A DNA stretch of 64,000 nt, from assembly GCA_028023455.1 (NCBI GenBank), contig JAQFVV010000111.1, positions 1,681,909 through 1,745,908 of the forward strand. Reading direction: 5' to 3'. The notes under the pieces are model-generated. The model was not told the DNA's origin, did no database searches, and worked only from the letters and a program-made list of their open reading frames with translations. Made by a program: the position numbers and the translations under genes. Origin of the DNA: Epiperipatus broadwayi. Lineage: Eukaryota > Onychophora > Udeonychophora > Euonychophora > Peripatidae. Positions 49,580 to 59,910 of this stretch are shown here, in pieces (position 1 is the stretch's first letter; each line of letters opens with the position of its first letter).

Positions 49580-51780
49580 AATGTTAGTAAGTGACATGTT
49601 TGTTGATCCTCAAAAGTCAGTTTGAAATCAGTCTTTTAGAACAGAAATACATTTCTTTCTATGCTAATTACATATGCTTTAATCATGAAAAACATGACAA
49701 AATGAAATATTTGTGCAATCTAAAAGTATTTGCTGTTATATTAAAGTTGAGATTAGGTTTCATCAAAAGCATTAATCTTTTTAAATTGAGTGGGGCAGTA
49801 ATGACAAATAAAATCATTATATTCAGAAGAATGGGCCAAAATATACTTCATTTGTTTTATGCACACACAAAAAATGTGAAAATTCCATTTAATTCATTTT
49901 CAGAATCATTTTTTTTTTATTTATACATCAAGCTAGGATATATGAAAAACTTAAAAAAGTGATAGATAAAATACATTCCAGATTTATTCAATTTACATAC
50001 AAGGTTTCTCTGATTATTGGTGCCAAAATTAAATTATTTTCACAGACTCAGATCAGAGAATTGTTAAGAATGAGGGACTTGAAGAAGAGTTTTAATAAGT
50101 TTTAAAAGTATCCGGCACCAACATTTTGGGGAATCACATGAATCAAAAACTATCTTCAAATAATAGTGATCTTAAGTTTTACCAAGTAGTGAGGTGTAAT
50201 TTATTATTAGAAGGTATTTCTTTTTGGAAAACTGTATACCATGAATATTGTGAGAATTTTTATCAGAACATTTCAAAAATTAAAAATTTCCACCACAGCT
50301 AGTTGATTCTCAGTATGCTGTCTGATTATTGCTTAAGAGAACATCCCTATGGAACATTAAGCAGAATATCATAATTGCTTTTTTAAAGAGTAAGTTTTTC
50401 TTTTTAATTCTATTTTAATAAATATGTAATTTTAACACCAAAAGTCCAATAATATTTTCATGCGGGGAACGTGGAAAAAAAAACTTTATTTGAATTTATT
50501 ATATTACAATTGTTATTAGAAAACAAATACAGAATATTATTTAATCAAACATTTTAGTTTGTTCTAGTTATAATCATTACTTGCAACTGAATTTGTAGCA
50601 CAATATTTAATTTTTCCCTAATATAATGATTGCAAAAATATATAAATGTATAACTATTTTTAAATTTAATGTTTGTGTAGTAAAATTATATTTTTAAAAT
50701 AAAAAAATGTTTTTTTTTTTTTTGTTCAATTGTTGATTTTTTTTTATGACAAACTTATTGACTTTAATGGCAAGTTTATAAGATAGTGCATAATTGAACA
50801 CTGTAAGTAATCATCAACTACAATTCATATCAAAGCTGGCAGTCACTGCCTGAAAATTGTTTATTATTGATATTAATTATTTAAGTTTACATTTGTTCAT
50901 TTAACATTAAGACAAAATATATCATTTGTACATTTAGATATATATTATTGCATAAATATTTTTTATTCTTAACAAATTGATACACATTTTTTGTTTTGTC
51001 ATTTATTTATTGTTATTAATTTTGTGTGCTGAAAGTTATTTAAATATTTTTATATGTACATATAATTTGATTTTTATTGTTTTTATTTTAAATTATACAG
51101 TAAAATATATATGAATTAAAGCAAGAATTAGAAAATGTTTCATATCTGAAATTGTAAGATTTATACAAATGAAAAAATTTAATTATTGAATTTAGATTCA
51201 GAAATAAAAAAAAGTGAATTGATACATGGAAAAACAGAACAAGGAATAATTCAAATGCACAGTTTAATTTTAGATATTGTACAATGAACTAGTGAAGAAA
51301 TAGAAAAAAAAGCAAAGATTTTTATTCTGAATGTATCATGATATTTTTGGATTATGCATAGTCTTTAAAGCAAAAATAAGAAATGAGCTTTTTAAAGTTA
51401 TTGTAAATGATAAGTTGTCAGTGTTGGTTAACTATTAGATATTCAGATTTATAAAGCTACTAAATGGAACTGGAAAAAAACAAGTAAAAAAAATATCCTA
51501 TAATAATGAAAGAACAAAATGCTATATGTAGAAGGAAAAAAAAATTATGGATTAAGATTAAAAATGAGGAGAGTGAAAGAGTAGTAAACTTTTAAAGGAA
51601 AAATAGTGTGCTGATAATGTTTTATATGATCTAAAAGTTATAAGATTAATATTTGAAAATCTTTTGATGATTTAAATAGATTTGTTTGGATGGAGCCATA
51701 TTTAAACTTCATATACACAATCTCAAGCTGAAAATTAAAATTGTGATCACAATTGCAGAATTATTAAATCTTAACCTTAT
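49580..51780. other. AT-rich non-coding DNA
   Basis: The 123-codon plus-strand frame at 49591-49962 is the longest free-standing open frame nearby, but its composition is simply AT-rich and it shows no domain or conserved motif. No gene is claimed. Confidence 0.5.
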
Positions 51781-51784
51781 GAAA

Positions 51785-52600
51785 TCCAAGCAGAAATAAA
51801 TCAACTCTTTCATAAGTTATGGTTAATTAACATTCAAAAAAGCAAATGATGAGGAATAGAGTGAATCCCTCTTCTTTTACCTTTCGATCTTTCTAAATTT
51901 TTGTTTACTGGCATTACTGAAAATTAACAAATGGAAATTATATATTAACCTAATTAAATCATTTTGAAATTACAATTATTTGAATAGAGGATGGAAACTA
52001 AATCACATTTTAACATCCTCTATTAATCAAATATCAGTTTGGAAATGTAAAATCAAGTAAGCATAGTTTAATATATACAAAATTCAAGTGAATGTAAATC
52101 AATTCCCTGTAAGCTATGGATAAATAACTTGTACATCAGCAGATGATAAAGAATAGATTCATCTATCAAAAGCTGAAACAATACTCAAATTTACTCTATT
52201 TATTGTTTGCTGATATACAAATGCTATTTTATCCATAGTTTAAGGAGAATTGATTTACATCCATTTGATTTTATATACATTAAACTATTCACATTTGATA
52301 TTTACAACTTGATATTTGATAATTGTTATAGAGATTGTTAAAAATGAGATTCAATCTCCATCTTTTATTTAAAAAATTATAATTTCAAAATGATTAATGC
52401 TATATTTAAATTGGGTTAATAAATAATTTCCAATCTTAATTTCCAGCAATGTCAGCAAACAAAAGCTTATAAAGGCTGAAAAAATTGGTGAATTCATTCT
52501 ATTCTTTATCATTTGCTAATATATGAATGTTACTCATTATACCTTGTGGAGGAGTCTATTTATTTCCATTTAGATTTTATATACATTAAGCTATGCACAT
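51785..52600. repeat. 0.8-kb imperfect hairpin
   Basis: Arms 51785-52147 and 52205-52600 are inverted copies around a loop of about 57 bases. Matching landmarks are outer TCATTTTGAAATTACAATTA with its complement near 52375-52395, middle ATCAAATATCAG with the complement near 52300-52318, and inner GTAAATCAATTCCCTG with the complement at about 52250-52270. Within each arm a GCAAATGATRARGAATAGA-like motif occurs twice, so the arms may themselves descend from a duplicated shorter hairpin. Divergence is moderate. No coding capacity. Confidence 0.75.
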
Positions 52601-53325
52601 AATATTTAAAATCTAAATTTATAGAAAATGTATGGAAAGAGATTAAAAATGGATTTTAATAGAAATTTTCAAATATTACGGTTCAGAAAATAAATAGTTA
52701 TAACATTTCCAAGGTTCTGTACATATATATTTTTCACATTTGTCTCCAGTTTTGTTGATTCAATATTTATTTTATTCTAGTTATGTAAACTATGGTGTTT
52801 GAAGTGCATTGTGATAATAAGTCCAATTATTCATTTATTGAAGACAGCAAAGGAAAATTATGAATGATTTTTTTGAACTGCCCTAGAAATTTGTTATAAG
52901 ATAGGTGGAGTTCAAATATTATAAAATAAGTGAAACTTTATTTGATTATTTAAATAATGAATAATCTGATTATCATAAAACAAAATGGCTGGTTAAAAAT
53001 CAATTATTTACTTCAAATTGTTTTTAATACTAGTTATTATAATGTTAATTTTGCTTTTCTTTTAATATATATATCTTTTTTTATTTATTTTAATTTGAAA
53101 CATTTTTTCCCCAGAATTCTGTGATTTTGTACATGTAAGCATTCAAAATGTCATGCCATTCTTAAACATTAAATATTTTCATCAGCTGTTGTTAAGTAAT
53201 GTTATTTTAATAATGCCAATTACAAACATGAAGTTGAAATTTGATCATTGCCTAAATGCACATTATTTGACTTTACTAAATCACCCTGATTAATGTAACA
53301 TTTAGTTATAAGCAATAAAACACCA
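52601..53325. other. AT-rich non-coding DNA
   Basis: Nothing recognised. Confidence 0.5.
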
Positions 53326-53329
53326 TGAC

Positions 53330-53435
53330 TTATCATGTCTTGCTCCTCACTAATAAAAGACATGAACTTGAAACTAGTCTGGGGATTTTGGATAGGAAAG
53401 CACAGGATAGGGATTTATTAAGCACTGACATCTAG
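53330..53435 (+). repeat. degraded core of the 47485-type family
   Basis: GCTCCTCACTAATAAAAGAC then ATGAACTTGAAACTAGTCTG and GGGATTTTGGATAGGAAAGC parallels the core of the 49364-49573 copy, ending with a GATAGGGATTTAT block as at 48310. Terminal modules are missing or unrecognisable. Confidence 0.6.
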
Positions 53436-53439
53436 TGAC

Positions 53440-54200
53440 TATCATTTCTTTCTAAAGCTTAAAGCAACTCTTGAAAAATATTTTAATTTGAGCCCAGTTC
53501 AAAAACTATATTTTTATCTGAAAAAGTTAACAGATTATCTGAAAAATTGGTCTAAATCCTGTTTTATATTCAAATAATGTTTGTTGAAATAAAAAAATAA
53601 AAATATAGGATTTGAATTTGGTCAATAATATTACTTATTTCATATTGTGAAAAGTAAATATTTTATACAAAGCAATTTATACATTGGTAAATATATAAAA
53701 TACCTTTTTTTTTTTTGTACACCTCCATTAATAATTAGTCTATTGATTATACTTCTAATTATTTAATTCAGGGGTCAGTGGGTAACTTCTTAGAGGCTTA
53801 TTTAAGTCAAATATTATAGTTTATTCAAATCATTTTTTATAAATACTATTATCTAAACTTATATAGTAAGAACTTTATGCCTCATGAGAGTTATCTTGTA
53901 AATAAACATCACCAAAAACCTTACTTATGGGAGATTTCCAATGAGTACTTAATATAAATTTTTCTTGCAGACCAAGTGAGAAAAAATATTCATTTAAACT
54001 AAAATGGAGAAATAAATTTCTGTTTAATTTATCTATTAGTGAATAATGTGAATAACTTTTTTAAATGAATAAGTTATTTAATGTATTTAAAATTATTTAT
54101 TTATTCTAATGTGTACAAAAATTAAAATCTGTATAAGTATTATTTCATAGTTTGTATCACGGACAAAAACTTATCTTAAAAGTAGAAATGAAAGTCAACT
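53440..54200. other. AT-rich non-coding DNA
   Basis: CAGGGGTCAGTGGGTAACTT at about 53769 resembles a hAT left end preceded by ATTTAATT, but no partner terminus was found. Confidence 0.45.
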
Positions 54201-54207
54201 TAATTTT

Positions 54208-55255
54208 TATTAGTCATTCATTAGACTAGAGATTTTCTACTTAATGAATAATATTTCTGAAGAGTAATTTTCACTACACCCTTCTCACACCAAATAGTGA
54301 CTGGTTTCTATCTGCTTTCAACACCTTGTGGAAGACATGAAACAGATGCATGATCCCAAGGTGCATATTTCGGGCTGAAATAGCACTCATCCTTTGGCCT
54401 AGATCACAATCTCTTACACATGACTTCATCATTGTTCATTATATAGAGAGCCAATTACTACAATTTAATTGATAAATGTCAAACTTACTGCCCTCACTAC
54501 TTAATGGAAAGTATATTAATAATTTTTATTGGTCATTCATTAGACTAGAGATTATCCACTTAATGAATAATATTATATTACAGAAGTATTATTTAATGAG
54601 TGGTTATTCTCTAATCCAGGGGTCTCCAACCCTATGCCCGCGGGCACCATGGTGCCCACAGACCATTTTACATGTGCCCGCCGTTGTCCGAACACGATAA
54701 ACAATTATTTATCTGATACAAATAAATTTAATTTTTACAATTTCTTATAAATTATTGTTTATAATCAAATGTTAAAATTTTATTTTTGAAATAAATATTT
54801 TTTTTGTACATTATGTGTATTATTAATAATATCCAATTATAAATTTACATTAAAAAAATAAATGGTGCCCGCCACCTGGCCAGTATTGTAGAATGTGCTC
54901 TTAAGTGCAAAAAGGTTGGGGACTGCTGCTCTAATCTAATGAATGACTAATAAAAATCATTAATATACTTCCAATAATGCTGTGTCAAAGTTGTAAGGGC
55001 AGTAAGTGTGAACATCATAATTGGCTATCTATATATACTAAATGATATAGAGATAAGTGTGATTGTGATTTGAGCCAACTTGTGATCGCTAGTCCAGCTT
55101 GAAATATGCATCTTGGGAATCATATATCTGTTGCACATGTCTTTGATTATATGTTTATTGTTATAGCCCTCCACAAAGTATGAAAAATGGATAGAAACCA
55201 GTTTCTAGCTTATGTAGGTGATATAGGGAAAATTACACTACAGAAATATTATTCA
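54208..55255. repeat. inverted pair of a repeat family, split by a hAT MITE
   Basis: A motif R (TAGTCATTCATTAGACTAGA then TTAATGAATAATATT) occurs at 54208-54256 and again, same orientation, at 54520-54572. Inverted R is present across 54585-54616 plus 54937-54960, and partly at 55228-55250. Between them lie two inverted bodies with GTGCATATTTCGGGCTGAAA or its complement and a TTACTGCCCTCACTAC block. The structure is thus R-body-R followed by its mirror image. The MITE at 54617-54928 interrupts the inverted R, so it arrived later. No protein is encoded. Relatives are at 17070-17170 and 17960-18060. Confidence 0.75.
54617..54928. mobile_element. hAT-type MITE, 312 bp, with perfect 8-bp target-site duplication
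   Basis: CAGGGGTCTCCAACC at the left and the complement of the right end, CAGCAGTCCCCAACC, match at 12 of 15 positions. The flanking 8-mers CTCTAATC (54609-54616 and 54929-54936) are identical, as expected for hAT. The subterminal regions repeat GGTGCCCGC-type words on both sides, possible transposase binding sites. There is no coding capacity. Removing the element and one duplication restores the interrupted inverted repeat motif. Confidence 0.9.
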
Positions 55256-56364
55256 CTAAGAAGACAACTTGCTTTGATTTATTTATTTGAGTAAAATATA
55301 TAAATTACTTTTTTAAAATGAACAATTTTTATACATAGTCAATGCTAACTAAATTTTAATTATGCTGAAAGTATTACGATTTCTCAACTGTTGTAAATAT
55401 GTAATGAAAGAATTTATTTATTTATTTATACATGAGTAAATAAACAATGCACATCTTATTTTAATGAGGGCAAATATATGAAATATTTACTTATTTACTA
55501 TAAATTATATAAACATTTGGTTATCTGATTCATTGTTTATTTTTATTTTTGTGAATAAATATTTAGTTCTCTAATGCCAGTATTATTTTAGAGGCACACA
55601 ATTTATATTTATATATGTTTTCTAGAAAATAAATTCAGTAATATAATTTAAAGATATGTTTCAAATGTAATCATTTATGAGATAATTCAGCCGGGGGGGG
55701 GGGGGCTTTTGAAAATAATGCTCATTATAATAAGTTCTTTCAGCTAAGTTATGATAAATACAAAGTTTATGCCTATATTCACTTTTATAAAAATCAGTAT
55801 GTAAATTCAAACTAGGTATGAATGATAATTATTTAAAAATATATATCAATTACATTAATAACTACTGCTAATATATTGTATGCTTATAATTTAGAGAAAA
55901 TAATTTTTCACATGTAATCACATTTAAAAATTAAAATATGTAATTAACAATTAAAAAGTTAATTTATAAAGAAGTATAATACAAGTTGTTTTTAGTTTTT
56001 TTTTTTAAACCAAAAATCTAGTATTTTATGTATATACATACACCGATTTATTTGCTTTATAAAAACTAACCTTTACTGCATTGCTTTACATAATTATATT
56101 ATTGCATATCAAAAATATCTAATGCATATTTCTTACAATAATTTGTATAATTCATCTCAAAATAGATAGATACTAGGCACTCTGGATGCCATTTACTAAA
56201 AACAGTTTAATAATGTGAAAGCTAAACACCTTCAAACAGATACGCTTTAAACATACTTACGTTTAATAAATATTATGGCTACTTGTTGATATTATATGAA
56301 ATTATATATAGATCACCCTTTATTTTTTAGGACTTTAATTTCACATTCTCTCCAGCAATTTGCA
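55256..56364. other. AT-rich non-coding DNA
   Basis: No gene was recognised. It contains a 13-G run at 55693-55705. Confidence 0.5.
55693..55705 (+). repeat. 13-G homopolymer
   Basis: An uninterrupted run of thirteen G residues after CC, with no recognisable element around it. Confidence 0.95.
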
Positions 56365-56365
56365 T

Positions 56366-56870
56366 TTTTTTACATTATTTTCTTTTCTGGTCCTGATTTA
56401 CTTTGCGCTCATAGTCATTTTCAAGTCTAAAAAACATTGCTGACACATCCAACTGATAAATGACATGAATATTGAATAAAAGTACTTTAAATTCATATTT
56501 TAGAAATTATAAGCTAGTAACAGTTATAGGCTTTATTTTATTAGGGTTTTTTTTTTTAATTTATTTTCATAAACTGCAAGGAGGGGAAAGAATGGTTTGG
56601 TTGATACGATCCAAAAGTTGCAGTAGTCTGATCAAACCAAGCTTATAATTTCCAAATACTAAAAGATTATACAATATTCCCATATGAAATAAAGCATATT
56701 ATTTTTTACTAGCTTATAATTTCTAAAATATGAATTTAAAGTACTTTTATTCAATATTATTTATCGCTTGGATATGTCAGCAGTGGTTTGGACTGGTCTC
56801 TATATTTCAAAATGGCCGTGAGTGCAAACTAAATCGGCATCTATTTTCGGTTATTTTCTTCCTTATTCCA
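56366..56870. repeat. inverted repeat with about 155-bp arms
   Basis: Left arm 56366-56519 and right arm 56707-56870 are inverted copies. The inner 60 bases (TAGAAATTATAAGCTAGTA and neighbours) are nearly identical, with GCTGACACATCC / GGATATGTCAGC further out and weaker similarity at the outer ends. The 187-base centre contains a second, short AAGCTTATAATTTC copy at 56640, resembling the arm tip. No target duplication or coding capacity was seen. Confidence 0.75.
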
Positions 56871-57435
56871 TAAGTTCAATATCTTAATCTTCTATAAATC
56901 TGCACTTAAAATGCCTCCAGCTTTTTTTTTATTCCTCATTTTTCCATGATGTATAGATTCTCTGAAAATTTTTTAATCTTAACATTTGATATTATGTTAT
57001 GATCAGACATCATCGTTTCTTGGTTAGTTTTTTGTAGTTTCAAAAATGTAATTTAACTAAATAATTGACTTTTGATCACATTCTTGATTAATATTTTGGG
57101 AGGACTTTCAAGTATACTCTTGTATTTGGTAGCTCTAAGTACATATTGATAACTGAGTACTTCATCTATTGTCTTAAAGAATCCATATTGTGTATATATA
57201 TATATATATAAATGATTGCAGAAAGAAATTGTTAAGTAAAAGTCGATTTCTTTTTGAGATCTTAAAGAAACTAAACAGAGTAGATTACTTATGTTTACTG
57301 TGTAGTTCAATTTTACTTTTTTCTTTTTAATAAAACATATTTTCTGAGTTTAAATGAAAAGATTATTTAAAATATAATATTCACTTTACATATATTTTTT
57401 ATATAATTTGTCATATAGTAAATGAACCAGAGCAA
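56871..57435. other. AT-rich non-coding DNA
   Basis: Contains a (TA)n tract at 57193-57210. The minus-strand frame over 57053-57310 includes that tract and is not a gene. Confidence 0.5.
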
Positions 57436-57439
57436 ATTG

Positions 57440-57918
57440 CTAATGTTCACTATTTTTGTTATTGTAACTGTTATGTGTGATTTCTCATATAAAAATGAAT
57501 ATTGCTCTTCAACACACATCAGCTAGCATAACAAGCTTATTGACTTCTTACCTCTAAGTTTAAGATCAAGAAATATAAGTTGAAATTTTTGAAGGCCCAA
57601 ATTATTTTCCTTATTCCCAAAAGACTGGAAAATCATCAGCCAAGGCAACAAATTAACAGCCAAAGATAGAAAGTGCTAAAAATCCCATGATTGCAGATCC
57701 AGGCTGCCATTCGATGATGTGCTTTTGTTTAGTTAACCAACAATTGTAGATCATTTTTGAGTGAAGAAAGATTACACAAATTAGAAATGGAACATTGTTG
57801 AACTTTGTGAAGTTAGAAGTAAATGAAAAAAGAGAATTGAGAAGAAAAAGTGAAAAGAGATTTGTTTTGAAAAGTGAACATGTACTTTACTATAAAAGTG
57901 CAAATAGTGGAAGAACAA
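57440..57918 (+). mobile_element. RTE leader and endonuclease start (5' part of a nested copy)
   Basis: Forward blocks match the complement of the 28 kb element in order: the leader (TTATTGACTTCTTACCTCTA near 57537), GCTAAAAATCCCATGATTGC then GATCCAGGCTGCCATTCGAT (57675-57715), the endonuclease start near 57740-57760, and AACATGTACTTTACTATAAA followed by GTGGAAGAACAA at 57907-57918. There it stops. The remainder of the same element resumes after the Gypsy fragment and again after the Penelope element. Many stops mark it as old. Confidence 0.75.
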
Positions 57919-58116
57919 TATTTTTCCATATTGGACTTATCTGCTAGCTATTGGCAGATGATATTACACCCCCAAGACAGAAAATACATGGTCTTTCGTC
58001 ACAATGGGCAAACACATCTATTTAAGAGAGTATCTTTCGGGCTGATAAACAGCGGCGCTGGACTAATGAGGTGCTTGGACCAAGTTCTATCCGAAGATGA
58101 TATATTAGTTAGTAGC
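57919..58116 (+). pseudogene. Ty3/Gypsy reverse-transcriptase fragment
   Basis: An uninterrupted frame reads YFSILDLSASYWQMILH, MVFRHNGQTHLFKRVSFGL, MRCLDQVLS and DDILVSS. These are the fingers/palm motifs of a Ty3/Gypsy polymerase, in order. The roughly ten residues usually found between the VL segment and the YVDD box are deleted, and the frame ends at TAG. There are no LTRs, protease or integrase. It is less AT-rich than its surroundings and lies between two adjoining parts of the old RTE copy (57907-57918 and about 58120-58162). Confidence 0.75.
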
Positions 58117-58119
58117 TAG

Positions 58120-58162
58120 TTTATTAATTCAAGTTAATGAAAGATACCAAATGCAAATAATT
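58120..58162 (+). mobile_element. short RTE endonuclease segment between inserts
   Basis: TTAATGAAAGATACCAAATG then CAAATAATT matches the complement of the 28 kb element at about 30909-30935 (TTTAATAGCAGATACCAAATG then CAGATAATT). It shows that the RTE continued here between the Gypsy fragment and the Penelope element. Confidence 0.6.
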
Positions 58163-58205
58163 AAAAGTTTTTTTTAGAAAAAAACAATAATGTAAAAAAT
58201 GTATG

Positions 58206-59449
58206 GTTTGTAAAATTAGATGTGTGTAATATGTATATAAATATAGATCCAAATGAAGTAATTATGGAAATGTATATCAAGGATGGTAATAAGAATATTA
58301 AAATAGAGAGTCATTTATTATATGACATGTTGAGTATGCTGTAAGGATATTATATTTGTATACAATGGAAAATATTATAAACAGTGTAAAGGTCTGAGTA
58401 TGGGAAACTGTTTAAGTGGTTTACTGGCATCATTATATATGGATTTTTTTGAAAAAAGATATTTTGGTGATACTAGATACAAACCTATATTTTATGTGAG
58501 ATATATTGATGATTATTTTTTGGTATTTAATGGGAATGAAAGGAAATCAGAATATTTTTTAAAATATATTAATTCAATTGAGGAAAATATAAAATGTACA
58601 ATGGAAAAAGAAATAAATAATTCAATTAATTATATGGACGTTAAAATTAAAAAAATTATAAAAAATTATAGAGTAGGGATTGAGACTAGTATTTTTAGAA
58701 AAGATACTTTTTATGGATTATTGAGTAATTGGGAATCAGATATTGAATACATACATACGATTAATATTGTTAATAATAGAATAGTTAGAGGAATTAATCT
58801 ATGTTTAGAGGAGGGGTTATTTAGAGAGGAAATGGAGTGTATAAAAAATGAGGCAGTAAAAAATGATTATCCAATTAAGATTATTAATAAATTATGTGGA
58901 AAAAAGAATATAGACAAAATTGAGAGGAAATTGAGGAAAAAGAAGGAATTTATTTATAGTCTTGCATTGGTGGTCGAGAGGTCAGCGCAACTGCCTTGCA
59001 CTTGCAGGTAGTTGCCCGGGTTGCGGGTTCGCGTCCCGGCCGATGCTATGACACTTAAAAAAAAAGGAATTTATGTATAGTGGGTATAAAGTGTCAAAAA
59101 GTTTTTTTTTTTTAAGATTAAAAAGATAATGAGAGATATGAATAAGAAATATGGGAAGGAATGTGGTTTATTGTTGAAACCAGTATATAAAAGGAAATGT
59201 AATTTAGGTAATATGATGAAAAATAGGAATGTTGAAAATATGAATGGTATTTATAAAATAGAGTGTTTGGATTGTAAAAAAGATAATAAAGATGTATCAT
59301 ATATTGGTACAACAAAGAACAAATTAGAGACAAGATTGAAACAGCATTTGAGAGATAGGAATTATAATGTAAATATACATAGTAAGGAAGTTGGACATAT
59401 AGATTTTAAGATTAAAATGTTGGAGGGGGTTAGATTATATAAATGAAGA
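58206..59449 (+). pseudogene. Penelope-like RT plus GIY-YIG protein, interrupted
   Basis: The order is polymerase motif LDVCNMYINIDPNEV (58216-58260), a frameshift near 58340, CKGLSMGNCLSGLLASLYMD, and the catalytic FYVRYIDDYFLVF (YIDD at 58502-58513). The palm/thumb region has INYMDVKI. A SINE then interrupts the frame with a stop at 59009. The frame resumes at 59064, passes a T-run at 59102-59113 that breaks it by one base, and enters the GIY-YIG nuclease. That domain has GIY (59246-59254), CLDC, SYIGTT (YIG at 59300-59308) and the conserved Arg in ETRLKQH. The catalytic residues of both domains look conserved, so damage is mostly from truncation, frameshifts and the SINE. Such proteins copy element RNA at nicked chromosomal DNA. 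Confidence 0.85.
58961..59063 (+). mobile_element. tRNA-derived SINE inserted in the Penelope element
   Basis: Box A TGGTCGAGAGG (58971-58981) and box B GGTTCGCGTCC (59026-59036) are in place. GCATTGG and CCGATGC pair as a 7-bp acceptor-like stem, and GCTATGACACTT plus A-tail ends the unit. Flanking direct repeats AAGGAATTTATTTATAGT (58943-58960) and AAGGAATTTATGTATAGT (59064-59081) match at 17 of 18 positions, a clear target-site duplication. The body shares its 3' half with the copy at 35592-35698, while the 5' and middle parts differ. Its GC content is far above the surroundings. Confidence 0.9.
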
Positions 59450-59910
59450 ATGGTAAAAGAGAGTTTATATATAAAAAGATATAAACCTGTTTTAAATAGA
59501 ATTGGATAAGTAATGCATAAAGAATTATTTTTGGATATAAATATAATTGTGAAGTATATAAGAAAGAAGGAGATAAATGTTTTATTGTAACAATTGGATA
59601 ACAGAAAATGTAAAAAGGGAAAGTTTTTTTGAGAAGGGAGGCAAGTAAGTGTGGTGTATATTTTATGTTTTAATTTAATTGATTTTATTTATTTTAATTT
59701 TTATGGGGTTTATATGTTTTTTATATTTTTTTGATTTTTTTTTTTTTGGTTTTATTATGTGAAGTTTGTTATAATGTAATATACTTTTTCTAGATCCTTG
59801 AAAATGACTATAAAGTAAAAATATTTGAAACGTTGTGGAACAAGTGGATATATATATATACAACAAATAAAGTTTTTGTAAAGAAGAGTGAAAGTGTTTC
59901 AATTATAGAA

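Larger units (their letters stand above)
58163..59910 (+). mobile_element. Penelope-like element, 5'-truncated
   Basis: It contains a Penelope-type reverse transcriptase joined to a GIY-YIG endonuclease, then a 3' region with GAAACGTTGTGG (about 59828) and CAACAAATAAAGTTTTTG (59862-59879), the typical terminus of this class. The sequence starts inside the polymerase, so the copy is truncated at its 5' end. It interrupts an old RTE copy: AAATGCAAATAATT before it and ATAATTCATATTTATGCC after it rejoin as one RTE stretch. The target duplication seems short and AT-rich and is not resolved. A SINE later inserted at 58961-59063. Confidence 0.85.

Noticed and set aside
49591-49962. 123-codon plus-strand open frame
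   Set aside because: It is the longest free-standing frame in its area, but the composition is what AT-rich DNA gives, there is no recognisable domain, and it begins at the edge of a repeat. No conservation evidence is available.
53769-53790. CAGGGGTCAGTGG as a hAT left end
   Set aside because: No partner terminus or matching 8-bp duplication was found, and one short match is not enough.
54476-54700. Open frame crossing the hAT MITE border
   Set aside because: It spans the junction of two repeats and is therefore accidental.
58961-59063. Functional tRNA gene
   Set aside because: Boxes and an acceptor-like stem are present, but the D arm and anticodon arm do not fold properly, an A-tail follows, and an 18-bp target duplication flanks it, so it is a SINE.
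59118-59333. Minus-strand frame opposite the GIY-YIG domain
   Set aside because: Shadow of the Penelope-like coding sequence on the plus strand.
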